Source of the DNA: Theileria orientalis strain Shintoku
Taxonomy: Eukaryota; Apicomplexa; Aconoidasida; Piroplasmida; Theileriidae
DNA: 64,000 nucleotides
Reading direction: 5' to 3'
Assembly: GCF_000740895.1 (NCBI RefSeq)
Contig: NC_025262.1
Coordinates: forward strand, 922,001-986,000
A program made the translations under genes and the position numbers. Under the pieces are notes generated by a model, which saw nothing but the letters and a program-made list of their open reading frames with translations, made no database searches and had not been told where the DNA came from. Shown one piece after another: positions 50,069-61,800 of the stretch. The first letter of the stretch is position 1. Each line of letters starts with the position of its first letter.

Positions 50069-53000
50069 ATGCCCCCTTTGTACTACGAGAAGGCTATTCT
50101 CCGTAGCTTTGTTCCCACGTGGAGAGAAAATCTAATTCTTTACCTTAAAAATGGATCTCTGGACAAAAAAACGTGCCCAAATTTAAATGAAATACTGGGA
50201 ACAAGTTCTAGAACAGACTCTGAGTTCCATAATGGACTGATTATAGTATCTTCAGGAGTAAACATAGACAGACTGTTGTTTTATCTCTTATTTTATATAG
50301 CAAATCCCCTGCACGTGTACGAATATGACGGATTTTCAGAAAATATTAAAGACTGTTTCAAAGATAATGCACTTCTGGAAGAGGAATTAAAACAGGAGTG
50401 CGAAAGTTTACTTGATAATTATGATAAAACGGAAACGTATGTAGAATCTAAAAGGAACTGTCACACAAAAATAACATCAAAGAAAAGGAAAACATATGAA
50501 ATAACAAATAGAGTGAAGAAGGAGTTTGAGCCGAGTGTTACGGAGAATGATAAATCGTCATTTAGACAAGAATGGGAAAGTAGTAGCCAGGACAGGGAAA
50601 AGGTGGATGAGCTATACGACTGCCCGAGTTTAGCAATCAAAAACTCGAAACTGAGTTTGAAATCTAATGCAACCTATCGCAAAATATTTAGCATGTGTGA
50701 GCCGGCGAAGCCTGCGAAAATATGGGAGCGCTCATTCCTGTTCACGGACGTGAAGGTCCAGGCGACTGTGACGATGTACACGCACCTGGTCTTCATTTTG
50801 GGATTTGAGCAGTCAGACTTCGAAAACTACCAGATCATGGCCAGAGACATACTGGGAAGGCTGTTCGTGAGGAACGCGAGAGCCTGTAAGGTCAGTTCAG
50901 GAGACTCCCTAGGCGCTGCAGGTGAAGGGGAGGAGGAAGCCGACAGCTGTATCAGGCTGCCGAAGCTGGATTACATAGACGGGAACGTGTTGGCAACAGC
51001 ACGCCAGCAACTGTACGTCAACGGAGGATGCTACGTGATAAATAGCAGAATACTGCTGAACGACCTGCTGAGCGGGAAGATACTGCCGGAGATAATAGGA
51101 GGAATCGTGGTGATGAACGCACACCAGATCATGGAGGAGTACAACATAGCCTTCGTAGTGCGGCTGCTGAGAATGAGAAACAAGCTGGCGTTTGTGAAGG
51201 CAATAAGCGACAGCGTGGCGAACTTCAAGGGAAACAACCTGAGCTTCTGCCTGAAAAACATATTCACGAAAAACGTGCACATATACCCGAGGTGCCACCA
51301 CCTAATCGAGTCGGTGCTGAACGACAGCCAGATACAGCCGCTGACGTTCGAAGTGTTTCTGCCGCTGAGCGATAACGCGACGAGCGTGTACAAGAGCATA
51401 CTGAAGATGATATGGACAGTTGTGGAGAGCATGAAGAGACTGAAGTACGACATAGACATGAACAAGGTGGTGTACACGACGTACAAGGGGTTGATCAAGA
51501 TCCTGGACAAGCAGGTGACGAACGTCAACGTTTACCAGCTGTACCTTAACACGACCTCGGGAGGAGGAAGCCAAACGAGCACGAGCAGCAGCAGCACGAG
51601 CGGAGTGAGCTACTACATAGACACGCTGCTCAAGTTCAGGATTCTGCTGGACAGCCTGCTCTACATGGACCCGATCAGCTTCGTGGAGAAGCTGGAGAGA
51701 ATGAAAAACGACAACCCGGACTGGCTGTGCACGCCGAACGGAATAAAGCTCTTCAAGAAGTCAAACGAGAGGTAAGGCATTTTATGCCGGCAATGGCGTA
51801 TGTAAATCAAAGGAGTCGTAGATATTTATGTCAGATATTATTGGAGACGCCGATTATGATTGACTACGAGTGCTACAGTGGAAATCATAAAAATTCATTT
51901 AGGCTGTTTAAAATCGATGAGGACAACATTGACCTGAGCATAGAGAAGAATTTGAAAAACGAATACATAAGGGGGCTGTTTCAGCTGAAGTTGACAAACG
52001 AGCAGCTGATCCAGATGCTGAAAAGCAATTTCAAGTTCCACTATCAGAAGAGGAACAAGTACAGATGCCGCAGATACCATAACCAGAGGGCCAGAAAGCA
52101 GAACCTGTCGGTGGAATATCGGAGAAGGAGGCTCGTGGCGACCGAGGCGAGTCACCTGGCGTACCTGACGAGCTACTTCAAGGCGGGGAAGAAGCTGAGG
52201 AGGAACGTGCTGATCGTGGTGGAAAACTACTACCTCGTGGAGTACCTGACGAAGTATTACAAGTACGACGTGCACATGAGTAAGCTGGTGCAGCTGATGC
52301 AGATTAACCTGGCGACCGAGTCGGGCGTGGTCGAGGGAGCGGCAGCGAGCGCCAAGTCGAGCGGAGGGGAAAGCTTCAGCGCAGAGTACTACAGCAACAT
52401 CAACAAGAGCATCCTGAGCAACAACAACATATGGAACCTGTACAGGCACCTGGTGAACACGAACGCGACGCCCTTCGAAATAAGCAGCAACAGCAGCTTC
52501 AGCAACACGCAGGGCTCGAACGTTAACTCAAATACGCAGGCGGAGACGAACCCGGACAGCGAAAACGCGGCGCTGAGCACAGGAGAGTGCGCCGGGCCGG
52601 AGAGCAGAGGAAGCGCGGAAAACCAGAGGCAGTCCGAGCAGGAGGGCGACGACGAGCTCATGGACTACCTGGACATCAACGTGGACTTCGACGACTACGT
52701 ATTCAACAGCATCAACGTGATCAAGTCATTCAGCACGGTTAACGCGGGCAAGATCGACAAGTACGACAGGCTCATGAGCACGCTGCTGAGGCTTAACCCG
52801 TGCATTGTGATCATCTACGCGCCGAACGTGCACGTCTTCAGAGTGATCGAGAACTACTGCGCTCTCAAGTTCAGCAGGCCCGCGCTCTACAGGAAGCGCC
52901 TTAACTTCCTGCAGGTGCACATCCTCTCGCTCAGGGACTGCCTCGAGACGCACAGGTTCACGAAGTCGCTGAAGGCCGAGCTCGACGCCTGGTCGCAGGT

Positions 53001-54439
53001 GCAGACGCAGAAGAAGTCGCTGGTGGTGCGCATGGACGAGGCGCTGCTGGTGAACAAGCGGAGCTTCGTGGGCCAGACGATCGTGGACACGCGCGAGCTC
53101 AACAGCAAGCTGCCCTTCTTCCTCTTCAACGCAGGCCTGCAGGTGATCTCGACGGTGCTCGAGATTGGCGACTACCTGGTCACGCGGGACCTGTGCATTG
53201 AGCGCAAGAGCCTGTCGGACCTGTACACGTCTCTGAACTCGGCGAGGCTGTCAAAACAGGTACGTTTACTGTCAGTGGCACTTGTACCTATATTAGTGTG
53301 TGTTTATTAACGTGTGTGTGAGTTTATTGATGTGGCGATGTTCATATGGAAGTATGTGCGTGTTTGTGCGTTTACGTATGTGTACACACGGCCTACATTG
53401 ATAAGCACATACGGCCATGAACAGACATTTTCCCATTAATGCTACTAACCACTCTTTAGCTGAGCGAAATGTGCAGCGCCTACGAAAACCCGTTCCTGCT
53501 GATAGAATTCGATGAAAATGACAAGTTCCACCTCTCGTCGGTGGGTGAGGGGAGATACGGACACAATTACATATATGTAAAGTAAGGAACGTTTGCACTA
53601 TTGTGTCTATAGATACAAGCTTTTGATATGTGTTAAACTATGAATTAGAATTTACCAATGTAATCTAGGCTAGTCATCACCTGCTGCAACTTTCCCAAAT
53701 TGAGGCTAATATGGTCCTCGTCTCCACAGGAATCTGCAAACATAATTAGGCACCTAAAGGTAGGTATACCATGTGTTGGTAACGGCTTCACCGGTTGTTA
53801 CACGCGCACTCATCACAAGCAGTTGCTAATCAACTCTTAGATTAATCGCAGTGAGCCGGACCTGATAACCAATGAATACCTCGTGAAGAATTTCAGAAAC
53901 AAGTCTGAAAAGGTGGCTGCGACTGATACAGAGTCCCTGTCTCCGCAAGGTAAGCCCGAATCCTTAGGCCTACGCCGTCCCGAGTTTGTGAAGAACAGGG
54001 ACGCCCTCAAGATTTTGCGCAGCATCCCGGGAGTCACTACCCATAACATAACCCAAATTCTCACCAATGTTAGTCGTCGATTAGTTACCGGCCTAGACGT
54101 GCACTTATTTATTTTCTATTTATTCATGTAACCTTGTTTACTTGCTCATTCATACAGACACTTATGTATGTATTTGTTTTCTTTTTCACATAAATATTTA
54201 TCTTGTTATACTGCTACTTAGCCTTTTAACTAAAGTATACTATAAATCATCAATTAGCTGCTATGTTACAGTCATTGATCGCTATATTACGCATTTGCAT
54301 TTAAGATTAACCCCTGAATTAGGCTAAATCGCTGCTGCATCTGAGTGAATTTGGTTTGAATGAGCTGTGCAACTTCCTGCCAGAGGCTGAGGCGAAGCAG
54401 ATACATGACTATTTTAACATGCCCATACGGAGTGCGTGA
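50069..54439 (+). CDS. XPF/ERCC4 (RAD1) structure-specific endonuclease subunit
   Basis: Six exons (50069-51771, 51822-53259, 53460-53581, then about 53670-53757, 53841-54066 and 54325-54439), about 1,230 residues. The N-terminal half is the degenerate helicase-like part (LIIVSSGVNIDRLLFYLLFY). The nuclease domain is intact: QTIVDTRELNSKLPFFLFNA, VLEIGDYLVTRDLCIERKSL with the E-R-K-x-x-x-D active site, then NPFLLIEFDEND and FPKLRLIWSSSP. The last exons give a helix-hairpin-helix pair (ALKILRSIPGVTTHNITQIL and NELCNFLPEAEAKQIHDYF). XPF with ERCC1 cuts 5' of lesions in nucleotide excision repair and removes crosslinks. Ser/Asn-rich inserts lie at about 490-510 and 690-760. GC rises strongly across exon 2. 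Confidence 0.9.
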
Positions 54440-54490
54440 GTAATGTGCTGAAAATGAGTGTACGTTTTCCAGCCTAATCTTAACAACAAG

Positions 54491-54706
54491 CTTCTAGTTA
54501 ATCGTGTGCACATCGTTGATAGGCATCTTCTAGTTAATCGTGTGCACATCGTTGATAGGCATCTTCTAGTTAATCGTGTGCACATCGTTGATAGGCATCT
54601 TCTAGTTAATCGTGTGCACATCGTTGATAGGCATCTTCTAGTTAATCGTGCGCACATGGTTCATAGCCAGCTTCTAGTAACTCCTGCGCCTGCTGTTCAC
54701 GGTCTT
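54491..54706. repeat. 36-bp minisatellite between XPF and PRP16, overlapping the PRP16 stop
   Basis: Four near-perfect copies of a 36-bp unit start at 54491, 54527, 54563 and 54599 (each begins CTTCTAGTTAATCGTG). A fifth (54635) is diverged, and a sixth (54671) is weak and covers the PRP16 stop codon at 54697-54699. Because 36 is divisible by three, both strands stay open across it; neither translation has family support. Confidence 0.9.
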
Positions 54707-57700
54707 CTCTTCAGTCGTTTGGAGCCAAAGTGTACCACGTCCACCTTCGCCTCCTGTTTCGGCTTCTCCGCTACGTTCTTCTTGAACTTGAGGTCCTGCA
54801 GGAGTCTCTGGTTCTCCATTCTGTCCATGCTCTTCTGGACCATTTCAGAGTTATCTGCAAGTTGATATTAGCTTATGTATCTATGTATTTTTGTGTGTGG
54901 TTGCACGTACTAGTCTGTGCTTGTTTTGCACATGCTAGTTGTAGTTGTATTTGTAGGTATACACTAGTGTCATAGATAAAGATGTGTAAGCACATGCTAG
55001 TGTGTGTTAACGCGTGTGTGCCAATGTGTATCCGTCTGGTGCTTACCTAGGTTCTTGAGGTAGAAGAAGTTCGGCGCGAGCTGGTACAGCCACTCCGGCT
55101 CTACGGTCGTGACGAACCGCATGTACTCCTTGGTGGTCACCACCACCTCGTGGTACACGACGTACTCCGGCGTGTAGCCCATGCCGTAGAGCGCAGAGGT
55201 CGGATGCAGGAAGCACGGCGCGAAGCTCCGCAGGTTAAAGTACTCGCCGAAGCCCTTGAGCTTCGAGGCGTTGTTGAAGTAGCCGCTGCAGATGCACATC
55301 CGCACCAGGTCCTCCTTGCTGTTCAGGTCCACAATGTTCTTGACGACCTCCCTAAGACTGGCTTCTTCCTGTTGGTGCTCGTCTTTGTTGTCCTCATGGT
55401 AATATCTGTCATGGTCATTCTCCCGGCGGTGTTCACGGCCAAAATTATCCTCTCGATAATGATCAGGGTCATAGTTATCATCCCTGTATTTGCCGCGGTG
55501 ACGGCCATGGTGGCGGTGCCCTCCTCGTTCTTCCTCGAACGAGTCACTGTCCGAATAGTAATCTTCACCTGCTTCTTGCTTACTTCCTCCTGCCTTCCCC
55601 GTCAGGTACTTGTACTTTGAGTCAATGATGTCCTGCAACTGCGTCTTTATCTCCCTCGATCTCTTCAGCGACTTGTACTGCAGCTTGTATTGGCTGCAGA
55701 AGCCCTGCGAGTAGCCGCTGTTCCTCCAGTTGTTGTATATGTTCAGCAGCGACAGGTGATCCGACTCCGGCACCATGAACTTCTCCCTCTCCAGGCTGCT
55801 CGTGCTCTCCCTCTCCGAGTTCACCGTGTTTTCCACCAGGTAGATGTTCGGCGACGAGAGCACGCTCACCACCGTCAGCAGCTCGTCCAGGCATCCGAGG
55901 TCTATTGACGTGATTATGATCTTGGACAGTGGCGGCTCCAGCGGGAACTGCACCATCTTGTTTCCTACTGGCGTCATCTGCCCCAACTCGTCGATTGCGC
56001 TAAGTATGTACAGCTGCAGCATTGCCGACAGTATCGCTTCGATCGAGGGCGGGTCTATGAAGTCAAACGAGAGCAGGTTAACGATCTTCAGCGACTTCAG
56101 CAGCAGCACCACGTTGCACAGGTTCGTCCTCTTTATCTCAGGTATGTTGTTTTCGAACAGGTCGTTGATGAATATCCTCTGCGTGTACAGTCTGTAGCAC
56201 ACGCCTGGCCCTGTCCTTCCTGCTCTTCCGCTTCTCTGATTCGCTGCCGCCTGGCTGATTGGGCATATTTGCAGCGAATCTACTCCTATCTTCGAGTTGT
56301 ACACCTTCAGCTTACAGTAACCGCTGTCGATCACGTACTTAATGCCTACGCACATCTATAATCCGTGCCACTGAGTTCTTAAGATATGTCCACGCAATAC
56401 CTTTCACATACACATAATTTACACTCACTAATCCATAATTATTTTACACTTCTTACCCTGAAACGTGATTGAAGTCTCCGCTATGTTCGTCGACACTATT
56501 ATCTTCCTGTACGGGTACTTTTTAAACACCTTTTGCTGCAATTCACTTGGTAGCGTAGAATATATCGGCAGTACAACAAACGGGTTTATTAGGCCTATAT
56601 GTTCATTATATCCGTTTGATTTCTATATATATATATATATATCTACTAAACCTATTCGTATGCATATCTGTATCTATCATATCCATTTGTGCACTATTTA
56701 CTTGAGTCTTAGGGCCGTTAGTGCCATGTCAATATTACCGTTCTTACCTGAGCTGCTGCTTTGTATCAGCTTGTACAGCTTGCTGTCCAGCAGTTCGCAC
56801 GTGATGTTGATGTCGTCCTGCCCCGTCATGAATATCAGCACGTCGCCCGGCGGCTGCGATATGTGTATCGATATGCACTTCTCCACTGCCGACTCCACGT
56901 AGTCGTTCGACACGCTCCGCATGTACTCTATTGAGACCGGGTACGTCCTCCCCTTGATGTGGAAGATTGGGCAGTTTCCGAAGAAGCTTGCGAACTTGTC
57001 CGCCTCGATGGTCGCGCTCGTCACCACGAGTCTAAAGTCCCACCTCCTCGTCAGCACCGACTTCAGGATTCCGAAGAGCACATCTGTGTTCAGGCTCCTT
57101 TCGTGCGCCTCGTCCATGATGATCACTGAGTACTTGTCCAGGTCCGGGTCCATCAGCGACTCTCTCAGCAGTATTCCGTCTGTCATGAACTTCACCACCG
57201 TCTTACTGCTCGTCACGTCCTCGAACCTGATCGAGTAGCCCACCAGGTCTCCCAGCCTTGATCCCACCTCGCTCGCCACTCTCTGGCTCACGCTCACTGC
57301 TGCTACTCTTCTCGGCTGCGTGCACCCTATAAGCCCCTTTTCTCCGTAGCCGCTTTCGTACAGGTACTGCGGCAGCTGCGTCGTCTTTCCACTTCCCGTC
57401 TCTCCGACCAGTATGATGACCTACGTGTTATTGTAATCACATACTACGAATGAATGCCACCGACACTCTAAATAACTAAGACCATACCTGGAACTGCTGT
57501 ATCAGCGATACGATCTCATGCTTGTGCTGATACACTGGCAGCGACCTCCTCACCTCCTCCAAGTCGTTCTTCACCTTCAGCAACTCCGCCTCATCCTCGT
57601 CCACGTTGATGCTGTTTATGTAGCGGTCTCTGTTCAAATCCTTATCTCTTACTGGATCATCTCTCCTTCCTCCGCTCGCAACTCTACTCCTGTCTGCCTC

Positions 57701-58495
57701 ATGGACCACTCTTTCCGACGAACCGGCGTCAGAGCTCGTGTTTTCTCCTGCGTTCGAGTAGATCAGACTCCCGATCTTCGAATTTGACAGGTCCCAGAAC
57801 CTCGTCCTTGTGGAGCTTCTTTCCAGTTCGTCCTTTATTTGTCTCAAAATGCTGCTCCCCTTTTTTGCCATCACTGCGATATCTGAGGTCGGATCCTTCA
57901 CTGTCGACACTGACTGGTTCAGGAACTTGTTGTATATCTCGTTGAACGTCTCTCCTGTGTCCGCCAACTCCTCGATCGTTTTCGCCTTATCTGTTCCGTA
58001 GACTTCGTAGATGAAGGGCGGTATCACGTTCCTCACCAGCACTATCTTTTTGCTCTCGTCCTTGTGCACGTTTGACGACTTTAGATGCTCCAGCTCCACG
58101 TTCGCCAACTTACTTCCTCCTCCTCCGTGCTTCAGCTTATTCAACTCCCACAGACTATCGTCTATGTACCTCTGCGACCTCTTCTTATTATCTTTACTCT
58201 TCCCTGTCTGACTCTCGATATGTTGTGCATTTTGTGGCAATTGTGCCAGCCTTTTCTTCTCTCTCGACTTCAGGTAATATGAATTTTCCTCGTCGTAGTT
58301 ATTATGCATCATGAAGCTATCGTCGTCTCTATCGTACCACATATGATCCAGGATCCTGTCATACGTGTCATCTTTAGCGCTATCCGGGTCACTGGTAGTC
58401 GAGTAATTCTGATTTTGATAACTGGTGGTCTGGATAGCTGATGTTTTAGACGATTTCGGCAATCGAGTCACTTGAAAATCCTCAAACGAGTCCAT
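54697..58495 (-). CDS. PRP16: PRP16 (DHX38) DEAH-box splicing helicase
   Basis: Five exons on the minus strand: 58495 to about 57490, 57422 to about 56753, about 56600-56463, about 56347-55048, and about 54850-54697; about 1,100 residues. PRP16 remodels the spliceosome after the first step. Visible motifs: [18 protein letters not shown] (I), [20 protein letters not shown] (Ia), [16 protein letters not shown] (DEAH, II), [17 protein letters not shown] (III), [20 protein letters not shown] (V) and [18 protein letters not shown] (VI). The C-terminal block [20 protein letters not shown] then [19 protein letters not shown] is characteristic of PRP16 rather than PRP2/22/43. The N-terminus is charged and Ser/Tyr-rich. 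A His/Asp/Arg-rich insert ([20 protein letters not shown] and following) interrupts the C-terminal region. The last exon ends [15 protein letters not shown]. Confidence 0.92.
56622..56644. repeat. TA microsatellite in a PRP16 intron
   Basis: About ten TA units (TATATATATATATATATATA) within the intron between the second and third PRP16 exons. Likely variable in length between isolates. Confidence 0.8.
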
Positions 58496-58827
58496 ATTTA
58501 CAAAATTTCCTTGTAATTATGCATATTTAAAATTAAAATTACAGTGTGTTCGGAATTATCCGGTTTTTAAATTCAAAAAATTAATTTAAACAAAAGAATC
58601 ATGTACCTGAAGAATGAATTGTGTGATATATTATATCGAAAAGGGGAAATAAACTAATCTTTCCAAATATTACATCCGAATACTAAAACAAGTGTGAAGA
58701 ATTTTTTAAACTAAAATTAAAATCAATGGAATCACACTTGTGAAATTCGAGATGCTTCCCTACATGGGCAGTAAGTGTGAGGATAAATAAGGATTTTTTT
58801 CATTAAAATGTTACAAATTTCTATTTA
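58496..58827. other. divergent promoter region, PRP16 / last gene
   Basis: 332 nt, AT-rich, between divergent start codons. No further feature seen. Confidence 0.4.
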
Positions 58828-61800
58828 ATGGTTCATTCACAGGAGTCCTTTATAATCGCAAATTTTGTGTCGAAACTTCGGTCCTCGAGTCCGCTAAGTT
58901 GCGACTGTTTACCACAGGAAGCAGAGTTCTGCGAAAGCGACGCAGATGTTACACTATACGAGAGATATATAGAAACCGGAAGATGCCAAAAGATTATACA
59001 GTGTTCTCTAGATGCCTTGTCAGTTATTAGGGAGGTTAGTACGGGCTACGCCGACTTACACTGGAATCCTGGCCTGAAGCCAGGAGATGTGGCCACGTTT
59101 AAGATCATATACCCAGTACTGAGATCGTCATTGGACTGCCTCCTGAATCAGACAGCGCCGAAGAAATCTGAAGCCAAGTTTAAGCCGAAAGAGCCGAAGG
59201 AAAAGTATAACGATTCGAGCACGCTGACGTTCGAAGGGCTGTTTCTACTAATCAAAAATTCGTTGGAACTTATACACCCCCTGGCATATTCGTGCGACGG
59301 AGTTGTGCTGTCGCAGCTGATCAGCCTGCTGGAGAGGACGAGTTACAGCGTGCACTTGGCAAACGCAAACCTGAGTAGCCTAACAGTATACCTGTGCAGA
59401 CTGTACTCCTTCGGATACCTCATCAGAGTCCCGGACAACGATGACCTGATCTTGAGACAGCACAGCGTGCTGTTCTACAGAGTAGTCTGCCTGGCACTCG
59501 CAAGCCCAGGAAAAACCGTGGACCCGAACGCACTGCTGTTCCTGAAGAGAGTGGTGGGCACAGTGCTCTTCGTCATGAACGAAAACGTCAACGAGAAGGC
59601 GGAGAATATAGACGCAAACCTGGTGATGTTCATGAGTAAGTTCGTAGACGTGTGGTACGCCTCACTGGTTAAGCTGATGGTGTCAATAAGAACAGATACG
59701 CTGCCGGCGCTGCTGTCAAGCAGGCAGGAGCCGACGGCAAAAAAAAGGGAGCCTGAAGCCTCGCAGGAAACCAACGAAGACCAAGCCTCGGGATCGGAAT
59801 CAGAAGGTGAAAAGAGTGAAAAATCACAATCGGCGAAGATAAACAGCTCGGAAAAGACGACGAGCGGAGGATCGGCAGACAAGGGGAGTGACACGGGATC
59901 GGAGAAGGGTTTGCCAAGAACAGCGGCGGAGGAAGGGCCGAAGAAAGAAAAGCTGATCACGAGCGACAAGGAACAGCTGCTGATGAAGCTGTGCAAGCTG
60001 ACGTACGAGACGCCGAAGTTGCCGCCATCGCATAGAATGAGACTTATCACGCAGATAACGTTCATACTGCTGGAGGCGAACAGCAACGAATTGGAGCTGG
60101 AGGCACTGAACGCAATACTGGCACTGCTGGACTTCTCAGACGAAAGCAACAGCGCAATCCTGAAGAATAACCTTTTGCCGCTGCTCAAGGCGCTGACGGG
60201 GGTCCTGATGAACAGAGTGGAGGCGAGTGGAATAGGTCTGGTTAACATAGTGGAGGAAGTGCAAATTGAAAAGTATGTGCTACTGGTGTATTGCCTGGGA
60301 CAAGTGCTGCTCAACGTAGTCCTCTTCAAGCACGAGTACGACGAAGAAAACGTAGATAAGTTCCTGCAGGAACAGATAAAACTGATAGACCCGAGGAGAG
60401 AAAATAACGATAGTAACGACAGCGCATACAGCGGAGACAATGACAAAGAGCACAATACGGTCAGAGACGAAAACATGGATGATGAAGAGCAAGGAAGCAG
60501 TGGCGTGGAAAATGCAGAGAATATGGAGATGGATGAAGAAGAATTGGGAGATTCGGAAAAGGAAGGTGAATATGGAATGAGGTCTCGCAAGCGAATGGGT
60601 GGAAAAAGATCAAGGTCGTACTCACGGTCACCAGTATTGAAAGGAAGGAGAAAAGGAAGGCAAGACAAAGAGGGACACGGAGCCATAAAAACGAAGTCAG
60701 GCAATAATAGTCACTCTGGTCACAATACACGTGCACGGAATAGCGGACACCAGGATCTAAAACAGTCAGGCAATAGTAGAAAGCTAGGGCGTAACAGCAC
60801 AAGAGAAGGATCTGATGAGGCAGACTCATCAGGGGCTCTGCAGTCATGGGACCTGGAGTTGTTTGAAATGACGAGCAACATAATGAAGATATTTCATCAC
60901 CTGTTGAGCGTAAACGACGATAAGGTGGACGAGGCAGTAACACACGTAATATGCTGGATGTTGACGGAAACTAACTTTGAATACACGTTTAAGTTAGCAG
61001 TGCCAATATGCTGCTTCATGCTGAGGACAAAAAACAGTAGAATGCTGGACGCAATATACGGAAAGTCAGGAACGAGAGTGACCACAACACAAATAGCAAT
61101 CTCGACGAGTAAAAGGTGGCTGTCAGGATCGAAGATATTTAAGACGTCACTGGAGTATTATTTAAACACACGCACGAATAATGAATCGAGTGATGAAAGA
61201 GGGAGTAAGGTAGGAGGAGAGTCGGAAGATATGGATCGGAGAGGTGACGGGAAACACATGAATGGTGGTAGCAGCGGTGACGCAGCACACTCATATGGCA
61301 GTAGTCCCAGTTACCATGTACATTTGGATACCAATACAGGTGTCGCTAACCAGTTGCACACGAGTACTAGTAGCACTGGTTATCATTTGAACACGAGTAC
61401 TAGTAGCAGCACTAAACGTGATTTGAGCGCGGAAAGGACAGGCGAAGATGAAGTGGACGTGTACCTGGAGACGGACACGGTGGTTAAAAGTTTATTCCTG
61501 AACATGTTTGAAAGTTACCTAGAGGTGATGGTGGAGACGAGCGGAAACGTGGAGGAGGAGATGGAGGAGTGTCTGGGGATCTACTTCGCGTGCTTCGGCA
61601 TGGAGGACTACCTGAAGAGAATGCCGCTGGAGAAATTGTACAAAGTGCCAATCACGAATGAAAGGTACAGAGTGGAGTCGTACAGCTTCATGCTGCCAGT
61701 GCTGAAGAGGCAGATGAAGGGACTGAAGATGAGGGAGTTCGCGAAGCACATACTGCCAGTGCTGAACAGCCTCGACTACTTCGTTAATAAGACGGCGCAG

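Noticed and set aside
54409..54865. Repeat-encoded peptides on both strands of the 36-bp minisatellite
   Set aside because: Frames stay open only because the unit is a multiple of three. Both flanking genes have good terminal exons without them.
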